Shown: one piece after another, positions 26,675-34,702 of the stretch
Position numbering within the stretch: position 1 is the first letter of the stretch
Layout of the letters: every line of letters starts with the position of its first letter
Source: Streptomyces sp. B1I3
GTDB taxonomy: Bacteria > Actinomycetota > Actinomycetes > Streptomycetales > Streptomycetaceae
NCBI RefSeq assembly: GCF_030816615.1
Contig: NZ_JAUSYD010000001.1
Coordinates: 7,400,501-7,464,500 of the forward strand
Length of the DNA stretch: 64,000 nucleotides
Reading direction: 5' to 3'
Notes under the pieces: generated by a model
What the model saw: the letters and a program-made list of their open reading frames with translations, nothing else
Databases searched by the model: none
What the model was told of the DNA's origin: nothing
Position numbers and translations under genes: made by a program

Positions 26675-27163
26675 CTACTTCTCGGAGTGGCAAGTGATCA
26701 GCGTGGCGTCGAGGTCCAAGACCAGGCCGGGAAGTTCTCGTGCGCCGGCCCGGACAGCGGGTATGCCCTCGCCGGTCTCGGCGGCCTGCAGCCAGGCGAC
26801 TTGCCGGGCTGTGGCGCGGGCCGCTCGCAGCGACGCGAGTGCAGCCTCGTCGATGTCGGCGAGCAACCGCCAAGCCGTAGGCGTGGAGGCGACCGGACCG
26901 AACACCCCTGCCTGGTCCCGTAGCACGGCCAGATCCGCGATCGCCTCACCGCCATCGGCGAGCAACACCGCGAGATCGGTGGCGGTCCGGCCGGGATCGT
27001 GCCCGGTGCCGCGCGGTCGCAGCGGCCTGAGTGCAGTGGAGTACGCGTTTGTCGGACCGGTGGCCTCGGCGAGATCCGCCAGCAACCGTGCCCCGGCGTG
27101 CCCGACCACGTCCGAACGGTCAGCGGAGACATGGAGCTTGGGACGAGAACCGATACCCTGCAC
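26675..27163 (-). pseudogene. IS1380-family transposase, N-terminal fragment
   Basis: GTG 27163 starts VQGIGSRPKLHVSADRSDVV, followed by GHAGARLLADLAEATGPTNA, RTATDLAVLLADGGEAIADL and LPGLVLDLDATLITCHSEK. This is the standard IS1380 beginning up to the first catalytic Asp (LDLDATL). It stops at HSEK, where the neighbouring IS5 element ends, so it was cut at that junction. Confidence 0.85.
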
Positions 27164-27316
27164 ACAGGAAGTGCCTTCCGCTTGGACCGACGGGACCCCT
27201 CGACAAGGTTCATCGTCGCAGCTCAAGAGACGCTTTCGTGTTTCCTCCCTCCGGCCTCATCCGAACCGAGACGGCGGGGCTAGGGCGTGTGTCGGAAGTG
27301 CTTTAGGTTGGCTGAC

Positions 27317-27838
27317 GTGAGTGCGCGGGGGCAGAGTTACCGATATGTCGGACCGGTTGAGCTGAAGGCTGCGGTCCGGCCTGGCAGCGGCGGGTGCCGG
27401 ATAGGCTCGGCGGCTGACTTCGACGGCTGGATCGCTGGGCGATCGGCGGCAGAACTGACCGAACCGTTCACCTTCGTGGTCGGCATGGATGGTGTCCTTC
27501 GGCTGGCGCCGCGGCGGAGCGAGCACGTGGCCTGCGCCGGCGGGGACATGGTTCTGAGTGCCGGCGAGATCGGCTTCGTGCGTGAGGCGGACCGGTGGAC
27601 CGTGGACGAGGTCAGCAACCAGTCCACCGGTTACTGCCCGGACGTGACCTCCTGGTCGGCAGTCGCCCGTGCTCTGGACCGTGTAGAGCTTGGGCGGCCC
27701 TCCGGCTTCACCCACGAGGTGGTGTTCCGGCGGTGCCCTGACTGCCAGGAGCACAACATCGTGCGCGAGGACGACTTCGTCTGCGTCTTCTGCGGCAGCG
27801 ATCTGCCGGAGAGGTGGAACGTGGATCCCACCGCGTAA
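27317..27838 (+). CDS. Hypothetical protein with C-terminal zinc finger
   Basis: A 173-residue protein from GTG 27317 (VSARGQSYRYVGPVELKAAV). The middle is GSGGCRIGSAADFDGWIAGR and EPFTFVVGMDGVLRLAPRRS. The end has CPDCQEHN and CVFCGSD, a four-Cys zinc site. It is a conserved streptomycete hypothetical. It lies between two inverted copies of the IS5 end TAGGxCGTGTGTCG(G/A)AAGTG (27281 and 28774), so it may be an IS passenger (see findings). Confidence 0.6.
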   Translation: MSARGQSYRYVGPVELKAAVRPGSGGCRIGSAADFDGWIAGRSAAELTEPFTFVVGMDGVLRLAPRRSEHVACAGGDMVLSAGEIGFVREADRWTVDEVSNQSTGYCPDVTSWSAVARALDRVELGRPSGFTHEVVFRRCPDCQEHNIVREDDFVCVFCGSDLPERWNVDPTA

Positions 27839-27848
27839 CGGTCGAGGG

Positions 27849-28724
27849 TCACAGCCACTCGTTGATGGCAGCGACAAGCACAGTAGCCTCGTAGCGGACC
27901 GCGAGCTTGTCGTATCGCGTGGCAACAGCGCGGTGCCTCTTGAGCCGGTTGATCCCGCACTCGACCGCGTGACGTTCGCGGTAGTCGACCGGGTCGAAGT
28001 GCGGCGGCCGGCCGCCGCGAGAGCCGAGCTTCTGGCGATTGCGCGCCTGGTCGGCCTTGTCTGGGATGGTGCAGCGGATTCCGCGGCGGCGCAGGTAGGC
28101 ACGGTTCCTGCGGGAGGCGTACGCCTTGTCCGCCCGCACCCGGTCGGGGCGGACGCGTGGCCGGCCCGGCCCGAGGCGGGGCACGCGGACCTTCTCCAGC
28201 ACCGGTTCGAACTGCGGCGAGTCCCCGCGCTGCCCTGCCGTGATCACGATCGACATGGGCTTCTGGCCCTGTTCGACGGCCAGGTGCAGCTTGGTGGTGA
28301 ACCCGCCGCGCGAGCGTCCCAGCCCGTGATCACGTGGCTCGGTGAAGACACCGCCCGGTGGTTCCTTTTGCAGATCGCCCTGCTTGCGGGCCCCGGCCGC
28401 ATGCTGATGGGCACGGCATACCGTGGAATCGACGCTCAAGTCCCACGTGATCGCCCCCTTCGCGTCGGCCAGGGCCTGGAGCCGGCTGAGGATCCGCTGC
28501 CAGGTGCCGTCCCGCTGCCACCGGCGGAACAGGTCGTAGACCCGGCCCCACGGCCCGTACTCGACGGGCACGTCCCGCCACGGCACACCGGTCCGGACCC
28601 GGAACCGTATGCCGTCGATCAGCAGCCGCCGGGGCCAGACGGGCGGTCGCCCCGACTTCTTCCCCTTCGGTAACAACGGCTCCAGCACCGCCCACTGCTC
28701 GTCCGTGAGATTTCCCCGACCCAT
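27849..28724 (-). CDS. IS5-family transposase, single uninterrupted frame
   Basis: A 291-residue transposase from ATG 28724. The N-terminal DUF4096-type domain is [20 protein letters not shown] and [20 protein letters not shown]. Catalytic residues are Asp in [19 protein letters not shown], Asp in [15 protein letters not shown] and Glu in [20 protein letters not shown]. It looks complete. The upstream terminal repeat is at 28753-28774. The downstream repeat is unclear unless the element includes the neighbouring hypothetical gene. Confidence 0.9.
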   Translation of the reverse strand: MGRGNLTDEQWAVLEPLLPKGKKSGRPPVWPRRLLIDGIRFRVRTGVPWRDVPVEYGPWGRVYDLFRRWQRDGTWQRILSRLQALADAKGAITWDLSVDSTVCRAHQHAAGARKQGDLQKEPPGGVFTEPRDHGLGRSRGGFTTKLHLAVEQGQKPMSIVITAGQRGDSPQFEPVLEKVRVPRLGPGRPRVRPDRVRADKAYASRRNRAYLRRRGIRCTIPDKADQARNRQKLGSRGGRPPHFDPVDYRERHAVECGINRLKRHRAVATRYDKLAVRYEATVLVAAINEWL

Positions 28725-28810
28725 GACCTGTGATCATTCACAGCCCAAGATCCACTTTCGACACACGGCCTAGAGCGTGTCTCTTTGGTCGGTTGGCCAG
28801 TTGATCGGAT

Positions 28811-29670
28811 GTGTCCGTCCGATTAGTGATCACTGATGCGATGTGGGATCGGATCGAGCCGCTGATGCCGGCCGATCCGGTCCGTGGTCGGCGGTGGGCC
28901 GATCACCGCCGAACCCTGGAGGCCATCGCATGGAAGTACCGCACGTGCTCGCCCTGGCGGGACCTGCCGGACGAGCTCGGCTCGTTCCAGACCGCTCACA
29001 AACGGCTGATCAGGTGGGCCGTGGACGGCACCTGGGAACGCATCCTTGCCGCGGTCCTGGCAGCGGCCGAGGGCGCTGACGACATCGGCTGGACCGTGTC
29101 GGTGGACTCCACCGTCTGCCGGGCCCACCAGCACGCCGCCGGAGCCAGGAAAAAGGGGCTCCAGGCCGGGCCGAACCCGACGATCACGCGCTCGGACGCT
29201 CCCGTGGCGGCCTGAGCACGAAGGTCCATCTCGCCAGCGACGACCATGCACGGCCCCTGGCCCTTCGCGTCACCGCAGGGCAGGCGGGCGACGCCCCGGC
29301 CTTCGAGACCGTCATGGCCGCCATCCGTGTTCCGCGGAGCGGACCCGGTAGACCGAGGACCCGCCCGGACGTCGTCCTGGCGGACCGCGCCTACTCATCC
29401 CGGGCGATCCGGAACCACCTCCGCCGACGTGGAATCCGCGCTGTCATCCCTCAGCCCTCCGACCAGATCAACCACCGTCTGCGGCGAGGCCGCGTCGGCG
29501 GCCGACCGCCAGCCTTCGACGCCGAGGCCTACAAGCAGTGCAACACGGTCGAGCGATGCATCAACCGGCTCAAGCAGTGGCGTGGCCTGGCCATGCGAAC
29601 GGACAAGCTCGCCATCGCCTACCAGGCCGCACTCCACCTCGCCGCCATCCTCATCTGGGCCCGGAGATAG
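28811..29670 (+). CDS. IS5-family transposase in two frames
   Basis: Frame 1 from 28811 covers VITDAMWDRIEPLMPADPVR and the first Asp ([20 protein letters not shown]). The rest, DHALGRSRGGLSTKVHLASD, ADRAYSSRAIRNHLRRRGIR and CNTVERCINRLKQWRGLAMR, is in the -1 frame. They join at AGG AAA AAG (~29147), a five-A run. One lost A or a -1 slip both explain it. Other transposases here slip at the equivalent place, so programmed frameshifting is plausible. All three acidic regions are present. Confidence 0.75.
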
Positions 29671-29675
29671 CCCGC

Positions 29676-30059
29676 TCAGCGATCGACCACCCAGCGCGCG
29701 TCCGTCGGCCAGGACCCTGTGCCGATGATCTGCTCCACGAGCCTGAACGCCTCACCGATGGGGACGGTGTCCTCATCCGGATACTCGTCCTCCTGCCCGT
29801 TGCAGAGGACAAACCCGTCGCTCACCCCCTGAGCCCCGGGGTCTACGGCATGCTCGCCGGGATCGCCCTCTTCTTCGAGCAGCATCACCATCGCACGCTC
29901 GGTATTCGTCATGAAGGCCAGCGATCGGCCGGACGAACTCGTCAGCCATGTCTCAAGCTGCCCGCTGTCAACCCTCAGCCGAAGAGCCTCCAGCACCACC
30001 TCGGACGACACAGGGACAGGGCTGTCGTCATTGATCACCCAGGACTCGATCACGAGCAC
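29676..30059 (-). CDS. Imm1-family immunity protein (orphan)
   Basis: A 127-residue soluble protein from GTG 30059. It has the Imm1 pattern: an N-terminal strand LVIESWVINDDSPVP, the central LAFMTNTERAMVMLLEEEGD and the end VPIGEAFRLVEQIIGTGSWP. Imm1 proteins neutralise toxin domains carried at the C-terminus of secreted polymorphic toxins. No intact toxin gene lies upstream on this strand. A GWKHWTKLGCFI tail ending at ~30093 could be a last trace. Orphan immunity genes are common. Confidence 0.65.
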   Translation of the reverse strand: MLVIESWVINDDSPVPVSSEVVLEALRLRVDSGQLETWLTSSSGRSLAFMTNTERAMVMLLEEEGDPGEHAVDPGAQGVSDGFVLCNGQEDEYPDEDTVPIGEAFRLVEQIIGTGSWPTDARWVVDR

Positions 30060-30191
30060 GACGATCTCACGGGCGGTTCAAGGAGACAGTCCCTAGATGA
30101 AGCACCCCAGCTTCGTCCAGTGCTTCCAGCCCATCGCCGCGCGCCTGCGCGCAGCACTGGCCGCACGTCCCGCCGGCAGGAACTGACCTGG

Positions 30192-30230
30192 GAGGGGCTG
30201 GCCCGCACCGCGCCCCGTGGGCCAGCCCTC
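30192..30230. terminator. Hairpin, probable bidirectional terminator
   Basis: GAGGGGCTGGCCC (30192-30204) pairs with GGGCCAGCCCTC (30219-30230), with one bulged G and a 14-base GC-rich loop. It lies between the Imm1 gene and the DUF6879 module. Confidence 0.5.
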
Positions 30231-30317
30231 CAGCTTCGCGGTCCTCTTGACCGGCTCTCCGCGCTGCGGGACGGTCGGTGCGCGCAACTATGCGCAACCA
30301 CGTCGCAGGGGAGTGCC

Positions 30318-30601
30318 ATGACGTTACGGTTCGTCGGGATCGACCCGAACACCGGAGGTGAGGGATCGCCCACGGTGTGGGTGGAAGAGGGAAGCGCGGA
30401 CCTGGTCCTCCAGGGCCAGGGCGAGGAAGCCGATGAGCTCCTGAAAGCCGTGGTCGGCTCCACCGAGTGGGTGTCCGGTCACAGGGCCGGGTTCTCCCGC
30501 ACGAGCGGGTGATCCGGATTCCGGCTCGCATGGTGTCGATTCTGAGGGAGGCGTGCGATGCCGCTGAACGCGCAGCAGCTGAACACCGTGACGTTCGCTG
30601 A
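30318..30601 (+). pseudogene. Small protein of the DUF6879 module, frameshifted
   Basis: ATG 30318 gives MTLRFVGIDPNTGGEGSPTV and WVEEGSADLVLQGQGEEADE. After VVGSTEWVSGH the frame is lost. The next frame supplies HERVIRIPARMVSILREACD and a stop at 30601. Such small proteins regularly precede DUF6879 genes in Streptomyces, and here the restored frame overlaps the DUF6879 start by 44 bp. Confidence 0.6.
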
Positions 30602-31112
30602 GCTGCTCGCCGACACCCATCACACGGCGGTCCACCTGGAGATGCGCGACGTCTACGCGGTGGGCGACGAGACGGATAACTACGCCGCCTTGCTGCGGAC
30701 CGGCGTCCCGAACCTCGATCCGGCCCGCTCGTTCTGGCCCCAGTGGATGCCGCTCGTCAAGGACGCGGTCGCCCGCGGCGTGGTGATGCGCCGCGCGCGG
30801 ATCGTGTCCGAGCCGGTCACCGACTACATCCGCTACGAGCACGCCATCACCCCGCTCAACCTCCAGGCCGGGGAAGACGTGCGCTGGCTGCCCCGCCCCC
30901 GTGCCTCCGACATCCCGCTTCCCGGCAACGACTTCTGGCTCCTGGACGAACGGCTCGTGCAGTTTCACCACTTCACCGGCACCGGCGACTGGGCACCGGA
31001 CGGGAAGGAGCGCACCACCGACCCGGCCGCGGCCGCGCTGTGCGCCACCGCGTTCGAGGCGGTGTGGGAGCGCGGCATCCCGCACGAGAAGTACACCGTC
31101 CAGGCACCCTGA
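30558..31112 (+). CDS. DUF6879 family protein
   Basis: A 184-residue protein from ATG 30558. Family features are FAELLADTHHTAVHLEMRDV near the start, ARGVVMRRARIVSEPVTDYI, WLPRPRASDIPLPGNDFWLL and HHFTGTGDWAPDG. DUF6879 belongs to the PLD-like superfamily by description, but no catalytic HKD motif is visible. It is flanked by its usual partners, a small upstream protein and an XRE regulator, both damaged here. Confidence 0.85.
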   Translation: MPLNAQQLNTVTFAELLADTHHTAVHLEMRDVYAVGDETDNYAALLRTGVPNLDPARSFWPQWMPLVKDAVARGVVMRRARIVSEPVTDYIRYEHAITPLNLQAGEDVRWLPRPRASDIPLPGNDFWLLDERLVQFHHFTGTGDWAPDGKERTTDPAAAALCATAFEAVWERGIPHEKYTVQAP

Positions 31113-31119
31113 GCTGCTC

Positions 31120-31323
31120 ATGCCCGTCTCTCCAACGTCCAGCGCCCAAGCAGCCCGTGAGGCGCTCGCCGTGCGGCTCACGCACCTGCGCAAGGACGCC
31201 GGCCTCACCGGGAAGGAACTCTCCGCCCGGTGCGGCTGGCATCCGGCGAAGACCACCCGCATCCAGAAGGGCGACGCCGCGCCCTCGGACACCGACATCC
31301 GCACCTGGCTCCGCGGTCCGTGA
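31120..31323 (+). pseudogene. XRE (DUF5753-type) regulator, N-terminal piece only
   Basis: ATG 31120 encodes AVRLTHLRKDAGLTGKELSA and RCGWHPAKTTRIQKGDAAPS, the XRE helix-turn-helix of the regulator that usually follows DUF6879. It stops after DIRTWLRGP at residue 67, where the family would continue into a linker and a ~200-residue DUF5753 domain. Truncated. Confidence 0.75.
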
Positions 31324-31544
31324 CCACGACGCCGACTCCCATCCGACGAAACCGTCAATCGCTCGAGACAACTCCTGACATCAGCATTGGGCAGGACGGC
31401 CCGGTGCAGATTCCGGGCCGCACTGGCCCGCAAGCTCATCAGGAGCGTGCCGAGCCCTCCACCCGCCTCGAACATGGACGACGCCGCGATGGCCCTGAGT
31501 TCAGTCGCGGATGCACGGCCCGTTGGGGCGTGCGGCACTGCACC

Positions 31545-31850
31545 GTGGTTCGGCGACGCCCGCTTCCTCGACGTGGTGAGTGTGGAGGCGCATGGCGAGG
31601 TTGTTGCCGGTGGGAAGGGTGTTGGGGTGGTCGGTGCCGAGGATGCGTTCGAAGTCGGGGAGGACGGCTTCTTAAAGAGTGATGGCTTCGGCGGTGCGTC
31701 CGGCCTGTCGGTAGGCGGTGACGAGGTTGTTGCGGGCGGTGAGGGTGTCCGGGTGGTCGGTGCGGCGAGGGCCGGCGATCTCGCTCGAACACGGCTCCTC
31801 GCCCGCCGCGCGGCTTCCGGGCCGGGGCTGCTGGCCGGGGTGCGGGCTTC
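31545..31850 (-). pseudogene. Tetratricopeptide (kinesin-light-chain-like) repeat remnant
   Basis: The minus strand reads TDHPDTLTARNNLVTAYRQA, GRTAEAITL, a TAA, EAVLPDFERILGTDHPNTL and then in another frame GNNLAMRLHTH. These are TPR_10-type repeats as found at the end of streptomycete NB-ARC/TPR proteins. It is broken by a stop and at least one shift. Confidence 0.65.
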
Positions 31851-32056
31851 ACTCACGGACCCGCCCAGGGACAATTCCTGTCTGTCGCAGGCGAGAGCAC
31901 GGAAGGTGTGAGGCGGGGGACGTTCTCGTCTCCCGAGCCGTACCGGGGCGCCACATCCGCTGACAGCCGGCGCCGCACGAGGCACAATCTGCTGTACGGC
32001 AGACCGGTGGGGAGGCGGGTTTGCCGTGCCAACCCTGTCTCCCCGACGGAGGCCCC

Positions 32057-32566
32057 ATGCGACGCGCATTCCTTACCGCAGCCACTCTCGTGACCCTCGC
32101 GCTCGGGACAGCGCCCGCATCCGCGTCGTCCGGGACCGACGGGTGGGAACCGGCCCCGACCCCCCCGTACGACCTGCCGGCCGGAGCCCGTTGCGACGTC
32201 CCGGTCCATACCGAGCCCGTGGTGGACGAGGTAGTACAGCGGGTCCTGGACCGGCGGCCGGACGGCTCCCCCTCCCGGGTCGCCTACCGCGGGGACCTCG
32301 TCGTCCGGGTCACCAACACGGACACCGGCGCCTTCTACGACGCCGATGTCAGCGGCAGCACGATCGTCAACTACCACGCGGACGGTTCGCAGAAGTGGTA
32401 CGTCGTCGGCCCCGTGCTCGCGGGCGTCGGCGAGAACGCCGGGAACCTGGCACGGGGCCTGTACGTGCTCGACGGCGTGTACACCATGGACATCAGCGCC
32501 ACCGGCTACAAGTCGGTGCACCTGGTCCGCGGGTCCGCCGACGACGTGTGCGTGCGGATCGGCTGA
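32057..32566 (+). CDS. Secreted hypothetical protein
   Basis: A 169-residue protein from ATG 32057, with GGAGG at a 5-base spacing. The signal peptide is MRRAFLTAATLVTLALGTAP-ASASS with an AxA cleavage site at ~25. The mature part is beta-rich (RVAYRGDLVVRVTNTDTGAF, VSGSTIVNYHADGSQKWYVV, GLYVLDGVYTMDISATGYKS) with two Cys. No family name is assigned. It is probably extracellular and appears intact. Confidence 0.75.
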   Translation: MRRAFLTAATLVTLALGTAPASASSGTDGWEPAPTPPYDLPAGARCDVPVHTEPVVDEVVQRVLDRRPDGSPSRVAYRGDLVVRVTNTDTGAFYDADVSGSTIVNYHADGSQKWYVVGPVLAGVGENAGNLARGLYVLDGVYTMDISATGYKSVHLVRGSADDVCVRIG

Positions 32567-32724
32567 GTCCGGACCACCGGTTGGTGGGCAGTGTGGGGGT
32601 GGTCGAGGTCTGGGTATCTCGGTGTCGGCCTCAGGATCCCGCCCGCGCCCTGTGAGCTCTGCCCCGTCAGCACTCCTGCAGCCCGTGGTGTGCAACCGGG
32701 GCCTCGGAGTCAGACGGAGCGTTC

Positions 32725-32831
32725 CGAAGGCGCGAACGCCGTGAAGCTCGCGCTGGAGGCCCCGCTCAAGCAGATCGCTGTCAACGGTGGTCTCGAGGGT
32801 GGCGTCATTGTCGAGAAGGTACGCAACCTGT
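32725..32831 (+). pseudogene. groEL (chaperonin 60) internal scrap
   Basis: The plus frame reads [20 protein letters not shown] and [15 protein letters not shown], about 35 codons of the C-terminal third of GroEL ([24 protein letters not shown]). Nothing before or after belongs to groEL. The right end meets the IS remnant at 32836. Confidence 0.8.
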
Positions 32832-32835
32832 TTCG

Positions 32836-33295
32836 ATTCCCCGCCAGCGGCCGGCCGACCACGACCACCAGCCGAGTGTCGGCGTCGATGACCACCTGAT
32901 GGTTGGTGGAGTAGCGGTAATTCTTCGACGGCTCGGCCATTTTGTGGTCCCTGGTCGGGATCAGGGTGCCGTCCACGATCAGCACCGCGTCCTTCGCGCA
33001 CCGCTTGCGTGCCTGGAACGCGAGCCTCGGACCGAGGTGGTCGATGACGCGGTCGGCTGCAGACTTCGTACACCCCGAACAGCAACGCCAGCTGTCGCAG
33101 CGTCAGGTTTGGTCGCCAGTACGCCGTCACCAGCAGCACTCGGTCCTCCAGCGACAGCTTCCACGGTCGTCCACGGCCGGACGTGTCGGCGCCCTCGCGT
33201 TGCAGCTGCGCCACCAGCTTGCCGAAAGCCGACGGGCTCAGCCCAGTGAACGGAGCTATCCAGGACGGTTCCGACGTCGTCATCCCACTACTCAC
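32836..33295 (-). pseudogene. IS5-type (DDE_Tnp_4) transposase, N-terminal part, frameshifted
   Basis: The minus strand from 33295 has SEPSWIAPFTGLSPSAFGKL and LLVTAYWRPNLTLRQLALLF, then a one-base shift near 33075, then [40 protein letters not shown] and AGNRN. It ends there against the groEL scrap. It is a close relative of the transposase at 47553-48339. Confidence 0.8.
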
Positions 33296-33354
33296 GTAGT
33301 GATCATTCCACTGAGACTACGCATGACCGCTGTCGTCTCTGACTTGAAGGTCCC

Positions 33355-33370
33355 ATTCCCTACAGGGAAT
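33355..33370. promoter_or_regulatory. Operator-like palindrome upstream of the SnoaL-like gene
   Basis: ATTCCC-TACA-GGGAAT, a perfect 6+4+6 inverted repeat followed by TGTCGG. The same arrangement with a CGCA spacer is at 34652-34667 between the regulator and the LLM gene. It is probably the binding site of the XRE/MmyB regulator encoded at 33837. Confidence 0.65.
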
Positions 33371-33435
33371 TGTCGGTCTCCACCGCGCCCCGCAGGATTT
33401 GGTCCCAATGGACCTGTCCGGGCAAGGAGACGAAG

Positions 33436-33858
33436 ATGATCGAGATCGACCCGCAGCGGCTGGCCGACCGCTACATGGCTCAATGGAACGTGCCCGATGC
33501 CACAGAGCGCCGCGCGGCCATCGAGCAACTCTGGGCTGAGGACGGCACCCACCTCCTTCACCCGCCTGCGGAGATACGGGAGACCGCCGCGGAACTCGGC
33601 TTCGACCACCCGACTCTGGAGGCACAGGGATACGACGCCATCGAGACCCGAGTGGCGCGAAGTTACGAGCGGTTCGTCGAGAAACAGGGCTTCGCGTTCC
33701 GGGCGCGCCCCGGTGCGATACGTCTCAATGGTGTGGTCAGGATCGGCTGGGAGACGGTGTCCACCGCAACCGGTGACGTGGTGGGTGGTGGTTCGGACAT
33801 CCTCGTGCTCGACGACCACGGCCGCATCAAGGCCGATTACATGTTCCCGGGCTCCTGA
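33436..33858 (+). CDS. SnoaL-like (NTF2-fold) protein
   Basis: A 140-residue protein from ATG 33436, with AAGGAGA upstream. It has the NTF2-like pattern: LADRYMAQWNVPDATERRAA at the start, LWAEDGTHLLHPPAEIRETA, a middle helix RSYERFVEKQGF and strands GVVRIGWETVSTATGDVVGG and SDILVLDDHGRIKADYMF. Members are small binding proteins or isomerase-like enzymes. An operator shared with the LLM oxidoreductase implies a common pathway. Its 3' end overlaps the convergent regulator by 22 bp. Confidence 0.8.
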   Translation: MIEIDPQRLADRYMAQWNVPDATERRAAIEQLWAEDGTHLLHPPAEIRETAAELGFDHPTLEAQGYDAIETRVARSYERFVEKQGFAFRARPGAIRLNGVVRIGWETVSTATGDVVGGGSDILVLDDHGRIKADYMFPGS

Positions 33859-34616
33859 GTGGCGGCAGCACAAGCCATTGCCCCGGCGGCTGCTGAGAGA
33901 GCCTCGGCCGTCGCCGGGTCGGCCGGCAGGAACGCCTCCAGCTTCAGCTCGGCAAGCGTCACGTCGACGGCAGTCGCGAAGGTTGTCACGGTTGTCATCA
34001 GGCGGAGCTCCCCGTACGAGGACCGCAGGCGGAGTGGTACCGCGAAACCGAGTTGCGCGGCGGACGGCTCCAGCTCGGGGACGTACCCGGTGAGCTCGGT
34101 GCGCAACTCCTCCAGATGGCCAAGGCGCACCAGGATGTGGCGCGCCCACTCGGCGAGGTTGAGGATGCGGGGAGCCAGTCCGTCGGGATGCAGCGCCAGG
34201 CGGTAGATATTCGTTCCCGGACCCACCAGTTCGTCAGCCGCGCCCTCGGTGATGAGGTCAAATGCGGTGTTCGCGGCTATGAGGTCACCGTCTCGGTCCA
34301 CGACCAGCGCCGGATACGGCAGATGCCCGCGGAGGATGTGGTCGATCGCCGTTCGTACGGGGGCCATCACCGGATCGTCCAGTGAACTCTCCGGGTAGGC
34401 GGGCGCGTACCCGGCGGCCAGCAGCAGCTCGTTGCGCTCCCGCAGCGGCAGCTCCAGCGACTCGGCCAGGCGTACGACCATGTTCCGGCCGGGGACAGAT
34501 CTGCCCGATTCAATGAAGCTGAGGTGGCGCTGGGTGGTGCCCGCTCGCAGCGCCAGATCGAGCTGGCTGACATGACGGCGGGTACGGCGTTCACGAAGCG
34601 TACGAGGGAAGTCCAC
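33837..34616 (-). CDS. XRE-family regulator with MmyB-like ligand domain
   Basis: A 259-residue regulator from ATG 34616. The HTH is at ~5-60 (LRERRTRRHVSQLDLALRAG, TQRHLSFIESGRSVPGRNMV). The MmyB-like PAS-type domain follows (HLPYPALVVDRDGDLIAANT, NIYRLALHPDGLAPRILNLA, LRLRSSYGELRLMTTVTTFA). Such regulators bind a small molecule, often a fatty acid, and act on neighbouring oxidoreductase genes. Identical palindromes lie in front of both neighbouring genes. Confidence 0.9.
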   Translation of the reverse strand: MDFPRTLRERRTRRHVSQLDLALRAGTTQRHLSFIESGRSVPGRNMVVRLAESLELPLRERNELLLAAGYAPAYPESSLDDPVMAPVRTAIDHILRGHLPYPALVVDRDGDLIAANTAFDLITEGAADELVGPGTNIYRLALHPDGLAPRILNLAEWARHILVRLGHLEELRTELTGYVPELEPSAAQLGFAVPLRLRSSYGELRLMTTVTTFATAVDVTLAELKLEAFLPADPATAEALSAAAGAMACAAATQEPGNM

Positions 34617-34651
34617 GGGCCTGTTGTAACGCTGGCGGAGGGTCCCAGGCC

Positions 34652-34667
34652 ATTCCCCGCAGGGAAT
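34652..34667. promoter_or_regulatory. Operator-like palindrome between the XRE regulator and the LLM gene
   Basis: ATTCCC-CGCA-GGGAAT followed by TGTCG, matching 33355-33370. It is placed to control both divergent genes, with starts at 34616 and 34703. Confidence 0.65.
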
Positions 34668-34702
34668 TGTCGCCAGTCGTACCGGTCGTGAACATTGTCG
34701 AT

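Noticed and set aside
30324-32069. 581-codon minus-strand frame
   Set aside because: It runs antisense across the DUF6879 gene, the XRE piece and intergenic DNA. Only the short TPR-like segment inside the region, in other frames, is convincing.
31853-33295. 480-codon minus-strand frame as one protein
   Set aside because: Only the first ~80 codons are transposase. The rest is antisense to the secreted protein gene after a frameshift.
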